A stretch of 41,882 nucleotides of DNA from positions 1 through 41,882 of the forward strand of contig JABANN010000293.1 in the NCBI GenBank assembly GCA_013115125.1, given 5' to 3'. The translations under genes were made by a program, and so were the position numbers. Of this stretch, positions 1 to 10,900 are shown in pieces; position 1 is the first letter of the stretch, and each line of letters begins with the position of its first letter. The stretch comes from Perkinsus olseni (taxonomy: Eukaryota; Perkinsozoa; Perkinsida). Under the pieces are notes generated by a model. The model did not search any database, was not told the DNA's origin, and worked only from the letters and a program-made list of their open reading frames with translations.

Positions 1-339
1 TCATGAATGCCATTCCGCAGCCTTGACTCGACATCATGCAGAGTATGGGGTGTCTGAGGAGGATGCGCGGCATGGCAGTTTCCATATCCGGCTCGCTTAA
101 CCACGCAGCCATCGTGCAGCGCTTCCGCAGCAGGGAATCACCACTGCCATTGCGGAGCGTAAGGGTACAATTACAATTTGTTCTCCTGTACTACTGACTT
201 AGTACAGCGTGGATGTTTGAGACGGGGCTCGGAGAGAGTCCCTAGTATCGTCCTGCTCATAACGATTAAAAATTAAATGGCGATGGGGCTCTACCCGGCA
301 CCAGTGCGGGCCTCTTGCAACCCGACCACCGAGTGGAAT

Positions 340-396
340 AAGACTGACGGCCATAGCTCGGCCCGAGCAAAACACGCATGCCTGTGGCAGCGTTCG
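340..396. repeat. 57-bp dispersed repeat, inverted copy of 3706-3763
   Basis: This 57-bp stretch matches 3706-3763 with essentially no mismatch in inverted orientation. Weaker similarity continues to its left (about 199-340) and pairs with parts of 3764-4200, where the second copy carries a few hundred extra bases. The pair therefore looks like two members of a dispersed repeat, one with an internal insertion or deletion. No terminal repeats or coding capacity were found. Confidence 0.7.
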
Positions 397-705
397 AATG
401 AAGAGGTAGACCAACATACTTCTTGAGAAGGAGGTATACCGACAATGGTTCCTGATCTCGAAGACGATGCCTTTGGGCCATCATCCAAAAAAGTGCTCAT
501 TACTGGATGAGGCCGATAGATCACAATGGATGAGGCGAAGGGAAATGATCCACGATATTAACGGCGGGCTCCGTAATAACAAACGGAACCTTAGACAAAC
601 TGACGAACGGATGCGCGGAGGGTGTTTCCCAGTGGAGAAGCAGTATTTTGTTGAGGAAGGGACGAATTGCATGCGAAGACGTCTGGAGGTTCGAACTCTC
701 CAAGC

Positions 706-800
706 GAGGGCTAAGCCTCAGTCGCCCGAAGCGTTGCCGAAGAAACTTTAAATCAACCGGCATGCGTGCCTTGGCTGAAGAATTCATCGCTGGGTGCAAA
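706..800. repeat. Diverged copy of the 3' end of the 4564-7628 gene
   Basis: The plus strand here is clearly similar to about 4494-4580, in the same orientation. That second location covers the last codons and 3' flank of the minus-strand gene at 4564-7628. The coding part is not preserved in this copy, so it looks like a relic of a partial duplication rather than a gene. Confidence 0.6.
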
Positions 801-1118
801 TGTCATCCAAGTTGAAGCCACCGCAAGCCTTAGACATTAAATCGCGGAGCATTTGAGCGACGACTGAGAGAAGAGTAGAGCCGAAAACAGGGACTTCGCG
901 GCGGTAGACATGCTTCAGCGGGGAGAGGACTGGAAGAGTCTCGAGAGCGGATTATCCGCTCATTGTAGTCCTCAAGGGCCCAGCATGTTAAGTCGATCAA
1001 AGTACTAGGAGAGTGTCGCGGGAGACGACTGTTTACGGGTTATCCCCAACCCTGGCACTTCCGGAGCCAAGGTTCATCTGATAACGAGGACGGAAAAACC
1101 AGCGTGGGCCGTATGCAA

Positions 1119-1916
1119 TACACCCCTCCACAAATTCTTAGCATATCCGGTTTTTCGACTCGTGCACTGTCTCCTGGACGAGTACGGAACTGCAACTCAA
1201 GGAGGTTTATTCTTATGCTTCCCAAGATATAACCTCCAAGTTTCAGGGCCTAACTCTTCATAGTTAGTGAGAACTCGAAAAGTCGTAAAAAATTTTCTCC
1301 ACAAATTCTTAGCATACACGGCTTTAAATTGCGCCTCAAAATACCAACTTTTACTCGGGAACTACATCTACAACTTTGCATCTGATCTAATGCGGTACAC
1401 CAATGGAGAGAGCGTCTTCCAAAAAGCTATCCCTCCATGTTTCATCTCAATATTCGAAACCATCCAGCCAAAACTCATCAGTATAGCCGATACTCGCTAA
1501 ATCGCGCCGAAATAAGGTGTGAAACGCGCCATTTAGGGGGTACTCAGACCTCACGACCCACTAGCAGGCTTGTGCCTTCGAATATTGAGATAAAACATGG
1601 AGGGATAGCTTTTTGAAAGACGCTCTCTCCATTGGTGTACCGCATTAGATCAGATGCAAAGTTGTAGATGTAGTTCCCGAGTAAAAGTTGGTATTTTGAG
1701 GCGCAATTTTAAGCCGTGTATGCTAAGAATTTGTGGAGAAAATTTTTTACGACTTTTCGAGTTCTCAGTAACTACGAAGAGTTAGGCCCTGAAACTTGGA
1801 GGTTATATCCTGGGAAGCATAAGAATAAACCTCCTTGAGTTGCAGTTCCGTACTCGTCCAGGTGACAGTGCACCAGTCGAAAAACCGGATATGCTAAGAA
1901 TTTGTGGAGGGGTGTA
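1119..1916. mobile_element. Foldback (inverted-repeat) DNA element, about 0.8 kb, with nested termini
   Basis: The left arm (1119-1458) and right arm (1577-1916) are inverted copies about 97% identical by eye (roughly nine mismatches in 340), separated by a 118-bp unpaired spacer. The outer ends read TACACCCCTCC...GGAGGGGTGTA, so the arms can be read as starting directly inside a flanking TA on each side, as expected for TA-targeting (Tc1/mariner-like) MITEs. The 20-mer ctccacaaattcttagcata occurs twice in each arm (1126-1145 and 1297-1316 on the left, mirrored on the right), so an inner set of termini is nested inside the outer one. No transposase reading frame is present; the element is non-autonomous. 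High arm identity suggests a recent insertion or arm homogenisation. Confidence 0.85.
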
Positions 1917-3038
1917 CTCCAACAAGAATAAGTTTACACAGTCTCTGTAGGTATCAATTTCTTGAGTATCTGAAATACACGCGCGACATGCCGATGAGAG
2001 GACAGCCGGTGAGCGGCGCCAACGACGCAAAACAGATCGCGGAATGGGCCGTCATTTACTGTTATCCGAGCTAGAGCTACCTTAGAGGTAAAACCGGACT
2101 CGGGAGGAGATCGGGAAAACGGATCCCTTTGTGGATCTGGGCTGAACGTATGCTCAATAGCATGACAGGGAACGCAGGTGTTCGCTGGGAGGAAGGCACT
2201 TACCACGAGCGATGGTGCATGAAAGGGCAAGGTGAGTAAGCAGCAGCAAAAAGGGTAAATGTCACCAAAGTGCACTTGTGCGGCCGGAACTACCGAACGC
2301 ACGGCCCATGCGAGCGGTAAAAAACAACAAAGGCACCGGTGGAGTCGACTGTCCCCGATCTTGTGAGCCTGTTAGTAGTAACACCCGCACTGGTTGACTC
2401 AACAACACCTGGGATCGACATAGGATTGAGTATAATGGGAATTAAAGCTTCTTCTTCCATCCATTTCAACCGATGGGCTGCAACCGTTTCATGCAGCGCA
2501 CAAGTGGGTGGTGAAACTGTGAGTGCTGCCGATGCTGTCCGTGGGAAGGCATTGGCGCCTGACCGCTCGGCGGTTTGTGAGCGACGACGGGAGCTGTGGT
2601 GCTGGAAGGTGATTGACGAAGTGTTCGGTTGTCAGTCAGTGGCACTGATTCAGTGCGATCCGCACCACGCATGTCGCATGGGGACGGGGCTCTGTTCGCG
2701 CGCGTACGCACGAATCTCGCTCGCCAATTATGTCTCTCATCAATCAGCGCTTTGCGCCCGCGCGCATGGGTATGCGTTCAAGATTACGCAGCTTATTTTA
2801 CGCTACAGATCACATCATATAACTCCTTATCGAACAATGTTTCTCGTTGCGATAGCGGTTAGAGGGAAGCATCCCATAGCCGACTCTCGTCTACTCTTGG
2901 ATGCCTATAGTGCTCTGTTACGTTCTTGCCCTTCGCAGTGTAGTGAACTGGGAGTTCCGATAGGACCTCCGCTTTGAGTTTTTCACGATTTCACTCAGGA
3001 GTTCTGTTCTTCGATCCACCCCTTTCGCATCCCTCGAC
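1917..3038. other. Intergenic region, no supported gene
   Basis: An uninterrupted plus-strand frame runs from about 2339 to 2977 (212 codons) but has no ATG at its beginning, no recognisable motif, signal peptide or membrane segment, and overlaps equally open minus-strand frames. I treat it as unsupported. The last 60-70 bases before 3039 probably hold the 5' leader of the secreted protein gene, with a pyrimidine-rich run just before its start codon. Confidence 0.45.
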
Positions 3039-3428
3039 ATGCATATGCGCTTCTTCGCCAACTTCTTCTTGATGACCCTCCTCGTGGTTGTTGATGGAAC
3101 TTGTAGCGAGGCCGAGAAGGAGAAGATCACCGGCAAGTTGTTCCCCAACTTTCTCTACAAGTGCAGCCTCGCGGCCAAGTTGGACACTTCCTCCATCGCG
3201 CCATGCCTCGAGGGGCCGTGTCAGATCTCCTCTGAGTGTGCCAACTGTTTCAATGATTTTGGAGCGTGCGCTTCCAAGAATTGCGGTTGGCTTTGCTTCT
3301 GGCATGGAACTTTGAGTTCAAAATGCAAGGATTGTGTGGCTAACGCCTGCAATGCTCCACTCTTGAGGTGCACTGGCTTGACCAAGCCTCTATCTGCACC
3401 TACTGGAAAGGGTGATAGATGTATCTGA
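3039..3428 (+). CDS. Small secreted cysteine-rich protein
   Basis: A single-exon 129-residue frame. The N-terminus (MHMRFFANFFLMTLLVVVDG) is a classic signal peptide with predicted cleavage before or near the first cysteine. The mature part of about 109 residues contains 14 cysteines, in patterns such as CANCFNDFGAC, NCGWLC and CKDCVANAC, so it should be heavily disulfide-bonded and extracellular or lumenal. No catalytic motif is evident. Codons favour C/T at third positions, like the acetate kinase in this window, which hints at good expression. The start was chosen because an ATG opens directly into the hydrophobic segment; a second ATG two codons later is equally usable. It is the only plus-strand gene in the left half of the window. 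Function is unknown; small cysteine-rich secreted proteins are common in parasitic alveolates, but I cannot name the family. Confidence 0.75.
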   Translation: MHMRFFANFFLMTLLVVVDGTCSEAEKEKITGKLFPNFLYKCSLAAKLDTSSIAPCLEGPCQISSECANCFNDFGACASKNCGWLCFWHGTLSSKCKDCVANACNAPLLRCTGLTKPLSAPTGKGDRCI

Positions 3429-4563
3429 GTGAGAGGCTGCATCCCTGTATCATGCCTTCGCCTCACTGGTTGGTACCGCATTACCTTGGTTAAGGACTTC
3501 ATCTAGTGAAGAGTGCGTGAGTAGACCAACTATGTTCTCTCCATGCTTTTCTTTGTTGAAGACCCATGACGGGTCACCTATCTGTCGACACTTCATTATT
3601 GCCTCTATTACGGATGATCGCTTGAAGGCATCGTCTGCGAGATCAACTAACGATTATCACTATTCCTCTGCCTCCTTCGTAAGGAGCTCCTCAGCACATT
3701 AGTGCTCGAACGCTGCCACAGGCATGCGTGTTTTGCTCGGGCCGAGCTATGGCCGTCAGTCTTTTTTCCCTCGGTGGACGGGTTGCTGAGGACCCGTCTA
3801 AAGTCGGTACCGGTGTTTTTCGACACTCCTTTATCTGCCAATTTTCGATTATCATTCCGGTGGGGTTTTTCATTATGATATGGATCTTCGTCGAATTCCT
3901 CACTTGTTGCGTTGTCCGTAGTCCGCTCGGCCAACTACTGGCGCACTGATGTCGCGCAACAAGGATCCCCAAGCCCCTCTCTCTACACCAACAAATTTCT
4001 TTGTATGGCGCCCCAAGCGTCAGTTCCACCTGGTACCTTCCCCTTTCGCCAACGAGAAATGGGCTGTCGAAATTACCTACACCGTCGCGAACTGCCCTTT
4101 CTAGTGCAGTACAGTTCTGGGTGGAGTTTTGTCGCACCTTAATTTTCAACCGTTACAAGTGGGACGAGATCCGGGACCATGGGGAGAGTAAGGTGAGGCT
4201 GTCACCAAGCTATGCTTGGTCTTAGAGCTCGAATCAGGGCTATCCCAAGGTGTTGTGTGGTAGCGGGTGGAGCTGCGAGGTCCCCTCGGTGGCTAGCTTC
4301 CGGTTTGGTGGTAGGGTCTGTAGTGGTAGAGCCGGAAAGAGTGATTTCCAGCACGGCATCCCACTGCGAAACAGCCGCGGGAGAGTATTCACCCGGCAAA
4401 GACGGGCGAATGGTACCACTGTGAGTTGAGAAGCTCTGCGTGCTGAGCTATTTCTCGAATTGAATGATGACGGAGCACAACAGGGCAAGGGAGGGCTAAG
4501 CCTCACCCAAGCTGTTGGCGAAGAAACTCTAGATCAACCAACATGTGTGTCTCGACTGGAGAG
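3429..4563. other. Intergenic region with dispersed repeat
   Basis: This 1.1-kb gap separates the plus-strand secreted protein gene from the convergent minus-strand gene ending at 4564. It holds the second copy of a dispersed repeat (3706 to about 4200) and the 3' flank that is duplicated at 706-800. Short open frames overlap on both strands; none is convincing. Confidence 0.5.
3706..4200. repeat. Dispersed repeat copy, inverted relative to 340-396
   Basis: The core 3706-3763 matches the reverse complement of 340-396. Further similarity to the left copy resumes near 4130-4200, with about 300 bases present here and absent there. Ends are not sharply defined and no terminal inverted repeats or target duplications could be seen. 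Confidence 0.55.
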
Positions 4564-7500
4564 TCACTTGCTAGGTGATGCAGAGGCACACGTGCCGTCA
4601 GCGGCACTGGTGAAGGCCTGATTGCCATCGATCGTCTGCATGAGAGCCCGATGGTAGTCCTCCAGCCGCTGCTGATGTCTTGCGCGACGGTCTTGCCTTG
4701 CTTGTTCATCTGGGCGAGAATAACAAATCCATGGTTCGATATTAACAATCTCCTTTGGGAGCATTCAAGGGCCTCACCACTCTCGTAGAGAAGGCGCTTG
4801 GTCTCGGCCAATCCTCGCAGATAGTCTCGTCTTATGTACCATTCAACTTCCCAGTCAGCGAGAGGTGATTCTTTCACGACTGCATCTGGTTCGGATACCA
4901 TACCATACCGACATCGCAACAAGGCTCACCGAGTGTTGGAAAGGAGAAGAGGCTGCTGTTGCGCAGAATCGTGCTCCTGGGCCTGGGGCGAGGCTCCCCA
5001 TCTGCGAAGTCCACAACCAAGTCGGGGTCGACCAGCCAGATACCCCTGCATCTGAGGTTGCCTTGCTGCCCTGCTTGCGTTACGCGGGATGTCGTCTACT
5101 TGTGAGTGCGGCAGTTTCCAGGCGGCATCTTGATCTCCACGGATGCTATTGTATCATCCTCTTGTCGTATCCTCCACAGCTCGTTCCAGTGGTCCTCGTT
5201 CAACAACGGTAGGGTATCCAGTTGTATTGACGGTATCACAAGCAGGGAGTTGAGCCCGTAAAGGCGTGCCCGATGCATACAGTGGACCAGGGCGGTGTCG
5301 TCCATGGAGTGACGGTACCGCTCAGTTGCTGCTGCGGCGGCCGATTTCTTGCCGAAGAATGCGGCTGCGAAGTCGAGGAGAGTCTCCACGCGCTCCTCGT
5401 CCTCTGCAAACTCTCCGATGACATCCGTGATGCCACTGGAAACTGGTGTAGGGGAATAGAGGAACAGTTTCTCCACCGGTAACACGTTCATTATGGATAA
5501 TATGTACCTCCTGACGGCTTCGGGAGAACTTCCCCCGAGGCCGTCCATAACAGCACAAACCCCGATCGAGCGACCCACGGTTGAGTTCGAAGATCCCCAT
5601 GTTGGCGCCCCTTCTTCGTTCGGTATTTTCCGTTCTGCTTGTTCCCCGGATGTGATGTTCAACGAGTGCTTTTCGACATACTCAAGGTAGCGATCGAACC
5701 TCAGGTCTTGTGGCAGCTTAGACGGCCAGGCTGTCTTCCCGCGGCAGAGGGGGGTTGGCCCTATAGTCCATTCAGACCTCATCGAGGCGTAGTCCTGTAC
5801 ACTCTCGGATGGTCGGCGCAACCATGACAGTTTGCTGTAAGGTACAGCATGCAGTAGCACCTTAAAAAAAGAGGAAGTTAAAGGACAATGACATTGCGGC
5901 CCTCACCTCTGAGGCGAAGATGTCACGCGCATCGTCGTCGATGAGGAAGAGACGCTCATAGGTGGCATTGAGTGCCTTAACGATGGGACACCGAATGATG
6001 ACGTGGTCGCCAGCGCCCACGGAGAGAGAACTAGTCGCCTGAATAAGGGCTGCCATTAGCTCGCCCTGGTGGTGCGAGGGACCTCACTTGAATACGTTCA
6101 CCAGTGTCGAGGAACTCGCACATCCACTCGCAAGCCCAGAGCTGAGGTAGGGACTGCTGGTGACCGAGACTGTTAGTATACCTGCGGAGCGAGATGGTGA
6201 GAATCATCTACATATATCGGGAACGGCGGGGGAAAGTTGAGAGGACTTTGAAAAAAACTTCCATCGACTCCGGCAACTTCCAGCTATGTAGAATCGGCAG
6301 TGGTGACTCTCCAATGAACGCACTCCACATTCATATTCTATGAACAGAGAGCGGCCTACCAGCAGTGATCATCTGGCCCGCTCTGGAGGGCGATGACAAA
6401 TTCCAGGACGGCGATGACTTCGGCATGCGGGATGTGCACCCCGAGGGGGATAGGCGATGATAGGGACGCACCGGTATAGCCATCAGCGGTGATCACATGG
6501 GCGGACACCTAATTCAATATCCACTCGCTAGCGCTTCCTGCCGAAAATGTCGATACCGTGCCTTCCTTGATATGCGTCGTAACGCTGGTGTTGTGAGTAC
6601 ACAGGTGGAGCCTGTTCCGTCCTGCCAACCCAGACTTATCGGTTAGCGGTACAGCAGTAGGTGCTCGTGAAGGCGGCGAGGCGATGGTGCTTGGAATGCT
6701 TCCGAGCTTCCTCCACAGCGGGCAACGGCATTCGAAGTCCGATAGGTTACACTCGGTGAGGAAGGTGGAGATCGTCGTGGTGAACTTCTCACGCTCTGCT
6801 GGCTCGAGGTGGTTCCCATCGAGGGCAATGTCCAGCCAAGCTTCGGCTGCTTGGACGCCACATCCCACTGGAGATATCGCCCTCTCAACTAGAGTGGTGA
6901 AATCAGCTCGACCAGTCCCTCTCGGGGGACAGGCCATGTCACATACTTCAGACAAGAGGAGGAACACTGTGTGGTGCCACTCCTCGGCTACCAACGTCTC
7001 GAGTGTCCCTGGCTCCAGAATTCGCTCCAAGATGGAAGACAGGAATCCCGAACTCTCCGTGTCTTGGTCTGGCTTCAACAACCAGCCCATCAACTCTAAT
7101 GCGAGCTGAGCTCCGGGCGGTGCTGCGTCACCAGCTCCTGTGGCAGCATTCCTCATGGGTAAGACTGTTTGGAAGGGACTGTGCCGTCCTTTGATCGGAG
7201 ATACGGCCCTCTTAGTATGATTTCGCACCTCCGCCTGCGTCGTCTCATAGACGGGCAAAACAAGATACGCGGCAGTGTCAGGGTTTTGCAGCGTCGTAAA
7301 GTCGAAGACGGTGAGATAGTGAAGTGGTCGGCAAGAGGAGCTGCCGTCTGCCACAAGGTCGTAGGGCGATTCCCATGCTGTGGTATTAGCAGACCAGTCA
7401 GAGCTGAGCACAACTACGGTGTACCTGATTCATGTACTGATTGCTTCTCTTCGTCCTGTACTGTAGCGCAGCCCCTCACTGTTCTCCGCCGAGGCCGGTG

Positions 7501-7628
7501 ATGATGTTTGACTTCGCCTCTGCAGCAGAATTCCGAGAGCTGGGTCGCGGTGGAGCCCTAGGAGGCTTTCCACGGGCAGAGGGGAAGCAACAGGCGAGAA
7601 GCAGACATGCTGCAGTGAGTACATGCAT
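4564..7628 (-). CDS. Secretory-pathway protein with GT92-like segment, multi-exon
   Basis: Exon 1 (7480-7628) encodes a signal peptide, MHVLTAACLLLACCFPSARG. A 55-nt intron (7425-7479) leads to exon 2, beginning ...EQYTVVVLSSDWSANTTAWE. Further supported exons include 6360-6508, about 5905-6040, a long one at about 5105-5860, one at about 4930-5040 containing WLVDPDLVVDFADGEP, one at about 4800-4890, and a charged last exon ending ASPSK* at 4564. In the long exon, VEKLFLYSPTPVSSGI and a downstream block with ALVHCMHRARLYGLNSLLVI resemble the order of segments in GT92 (DUF23) glycosyltransferases, which act in the ER/Golgi, but the acidic DxD-type residues expected after that block are missing, so activity is doubtful. 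Several internal splice sites remain unresolved. The 3' end is partly duplicated at 706-800. The gene is certain enough; the family assignment is tentative. Confidence 0.6.
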
Positions 7629-7990
7629 GTTTCGGTCGCTCACGGGAAAACTTAACTTGGAACATAGCAATAGACTGGGCCCAGAAATGCCGCTTCCGCG
7701 TTGGTACGATGGGTGGGCCTCCATCGGCTGAGCCGATTCGGCTCGTAGACACCTGCACTGTTCTTATCACAATTCATTGTATCCATCGGCTGTCCCTTTC
7801 ACAAAACAGCTATAGTAGTTGGCCGCCTAGTGCGACGTATATTCGCGCTTCCCTTGCAGGATAGTATTCCCGTTGTATTGAGTTCTGACCCTGCACACCA
7901 ACTGGCTGATGAAACTCGAGCCACCTAGAGCATAGTCAGAAATGGGTTTGTCATGATGCGCCAGTCATGATCAGCTGGCGTGAAGTCTTC
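7629..7990. other. Intergenic, probable promoter of the 4564-7628 gene
   Basis: This 362-base gap lies between the signal-peptide gene (start 7628) and the stop codon of the IQ/RCC1 gene (7991), both on the minus strand. I see no gene, repeat or clear control element in it. Confidence 0.5.
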
Positions 7991-10900
7991 TCACTCAAAG
8001 GCCATGTAGACCAGGCTCCCTTTCACCGAGTTACTGCTTCTCAACAACGCCCCTCTAGTACGGGCCTCATAGACAGAAGTCGGCCACTCGATAGTCTCAG
8101 CGTTCTCAATCACCGCAAAGGCACCACGACGGCAGAGGCCTCGGCAGCACCAGACCGAACACTCTGGAGCTAACACGACAAACCACGTGTCACCCCAAGA
8201 CGCTGCCACCTGAATGGCTGCCGTATTCTCGACAGGCAGAATAACGCTTGTCGGCAAGTCGAAGTTGAAGGCTTCTGGAGGGCCGCCAGCGTGAGCCCGC
8301 ATGACGGTACCCCAGACGAAGACCTCACCGACGTCTGTGACGGCCAGCACGTAAACGGCACCGGCCGCCACCGATACCTGGACTACACGACCCGCTGCCC
8401 TTGCATCGCCAAGCTGCACCTTGCCAGGCACCCGAGCAAGCGACGAGTCCTCTATTGGCCTTCCAAGTTGCTTGCAAGTGTTGTCCCCCCAGGAAAAAAG
8501 CTCGCCCTTGCCAGTGAGGACAAAGACGCAGGGCTTGAGGAGACGCCGTGAGGTGTCTTCGAATACTGACAGTGTTATCCTCGCGATGATCGCAGTATCA
8601 CCGAAGTCTGCGAGATCAGCGCACTCAGACTCGGTACACTGGCCGATCACATGGACCCTGGATGGCCTCCGTTTGGTAACGTAGGCCGACGTCTTCCCGG
8701 AAGCGGCTATCAGTTTGACTCTGCCGTCGCAGCCTCTGACAGGTATCGCCAACGGCGTTCTCAGGAAAGCGACTGCATCTTGCGGCAGACCGCACTGTCC
8801 CATCGAGTTGGAACCCCAAGCGAAACAGAGCTCCGTTTCATTGCAGGTAAATAGGATATGCTGAGACCCGCAGGCAACAGTCTTCACGCTGAGGGCCTCG
8901 AGCCTCGGTGGAGGGGGTACTAGATGGCCAGACACCCACAGCCAGCCATCTTTCACGGCTACAACGTGCTTGCAGCGCGATCCGAAGATATGCAAATCGC
9001 AACCTTCGCTCCGCTCGTAGCTATCGAACGTCCGCCTTAGTGTCTCCTCGACGTTCTCTGGCGCGTGAATGATACAAATGTCGCGACCAAGGACAGTGGG
9101 GGATACCCGATGGGTGATGCTGCGGTTTGACCATTCGCTGGCGCGAAGCTGCCTCTCCATCTCAGCAAGCTCTGCTCGGGCTCGGAAGTGACGTTGTAAA
9201 TGGATAACCGTTCGTCTGATCGAGACCCACCAGCGGCGCCACGAAGTCGTCCTCATGGCATCTTGTATCACGCGTGTGGCCTCGGTCAAAGCACGAAAGT
9301 GACGGACCTGTCTGTGGCTCCGCCATCGAGTTTGGATTCTGCGCGCTGACCGAGTCCGGTGGACTTCCTCCCAGATGTCTCCCCGAGCTGCAGCCAGGTA
9401 ATCGTACACCCGTTTGCCTGTCCCTGATCGAACCACCCTCGTCGCAGTACCCCGCCACCACGCTGACAGCCGCACTTGAGCGTCGTGCATCGCTATAAGC
9501 TTGGCCTTGATTATCAAGGCGAGCCATGGGAGACCTCCCCGAACCCTCCCCCACCAGCGTCTAACAAGGACCCCACGCCAGTACGCCTGTACGACCACTG
9601 CCGCTCTTTCGGCTCTCAGTCTGTACGCCCTACTGAGCAACGTGAGCTGCGCCAAGTAGCGTCTGACGAAGCACTGGACGATCTCAACAGAATACACTCT
9701 CGTGCGCTTCAACCTGAGTTCATCGACCAACTTGACCGCAGCTAGTCTTCGGTAGAAGGCTTGAAGGACAATCGCGGCCCGGATTCGTCTAAGCTGCATG
9801 ATGTAGCCGGCATACTTCATCCGTGTGCGCTTCTGACGCCAAACCCGTTGAATGTGTACAACAGCCGCGTGGCGCTTTGAGAACTCGTTGACTCGGCGGA
9901 GCAGGCAGAGCGCTCCGAAGAGACAGTTGAGGGCTCTGGGAACTCTGTCGAGGCTCTCTTTCCGTTCGAGCCAACTCCTGTACAACGACTGTATTTGCAC
10001 CACCTTCCTCACAGCTTTGGCGGCGTATTGACGAGTCATGCAAGATTTCAGTATGCGCTCACATCGCTCTTTCTTCGACCTCGGGGCCATCAGAGCCGCT
10101 TCGTGCTTCAGCAGACTACCGATCGCGCCCATGCCGATGCGTAAGGAACCCTTACGGATGTCCAGACCACCGGGAGGCACTCCAATCGTAGCTGAGAGCT
10201 CCTCCAGAATCTCTGTCTCGCTCGACGCCTTCAAGGCAAGCCGCTCGCGGGCCTCGACAATGTCGATGTGGAAAGGCTTCATCATTGGGTTCACGCGGGT
10301 AGCTGCGATGGTCGAGAAAAGCCACAGCTGGTGAGCCATTTCAAGAGGGTCTTTCTCGTCCCTCGTTACGACTATCAAATGTGCCCCCACACCAGATTCT
10401 CTGACACTCTCGACACTCTCCTTGGCTGCGTCCAACCAGTCCTGGCCTACTTGCTCATCGGCCGCAGCTTGACATATATCTCTCACCAGCCTCACCGATG
10501 AGCCTTGGAATAGATCTAGAACACGCTCGTTCCCCGTGGTCGGTAATCTGATGTGCTCACAGGCCCTGTGGAAGCGTTCATCGATGTAGTCAGCAGCACG
10601 TGTACAGCGCGCGATCCGGAGGGCCTCTCGGGTAAGCAGCAAATCGCCGTAGCTACCATAGCTGTCCCGACGGTCAGCGGGGCAGGCAACTATGATGGTA
10701 CCGTCGCCGTTTTCGTCGGATACCTCCAGGCTGGCCGCCCAGCAGAGTAAGCCTCGCTGAAGTACATGCACGAACTCAATGGAGCTGACTTGCTTGTCGA
10801 GAGGATCTTCAATACCCAGAAGATCGCAGATGAGTTCGTCAGGGCGGATGCATAACGCGGAAGAGATTGAAGAGCTCTGAACCAGCAGCATGAGCGCACA

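Larger units (their letters stand above)
1..1118. other. Gene-poor left end, no supported gene
   Basis: I see no reading frame with recognisable protein character here. Short open frames exist on both strands but none has a signal peptide, domain motif or splice pattern that convinces me. The stretch contains two dispersed repeat copies (340-396 and about 706-800, listed separately). The first 70 bases weakly resemble the exon-4 boundary of the RING-CH/AlgH gene (around 21440-21460), too short to interpret. Confidence 0.5.

Noticed and set aside
1-70. Similarity of the window start to exon 4 of the RING-CH/AlgH gene
   Set aside because: About 25 bases with several mismatches; too short to claim a third copy without flanking sequence.
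660-720. tRNA-like T-loop sequence (ggttcgaactc)
   Set aside because: No matching acceptor, D or anticodon stems could be folded around it.
2339-2977. 212-codon plus-strand open frame upstream of the secreted protein gene
   Set aside because: It does not begin with ATG and shows no signal peptide, motif, membrane segment or splice-consistent partner; overlapping open frames exist on the other strand.
5493-5827. Plus-strand open frames opposite the GT92-like exon
   Set aside because: They are antisense shadows of a coding exon and carry no motif of their own.
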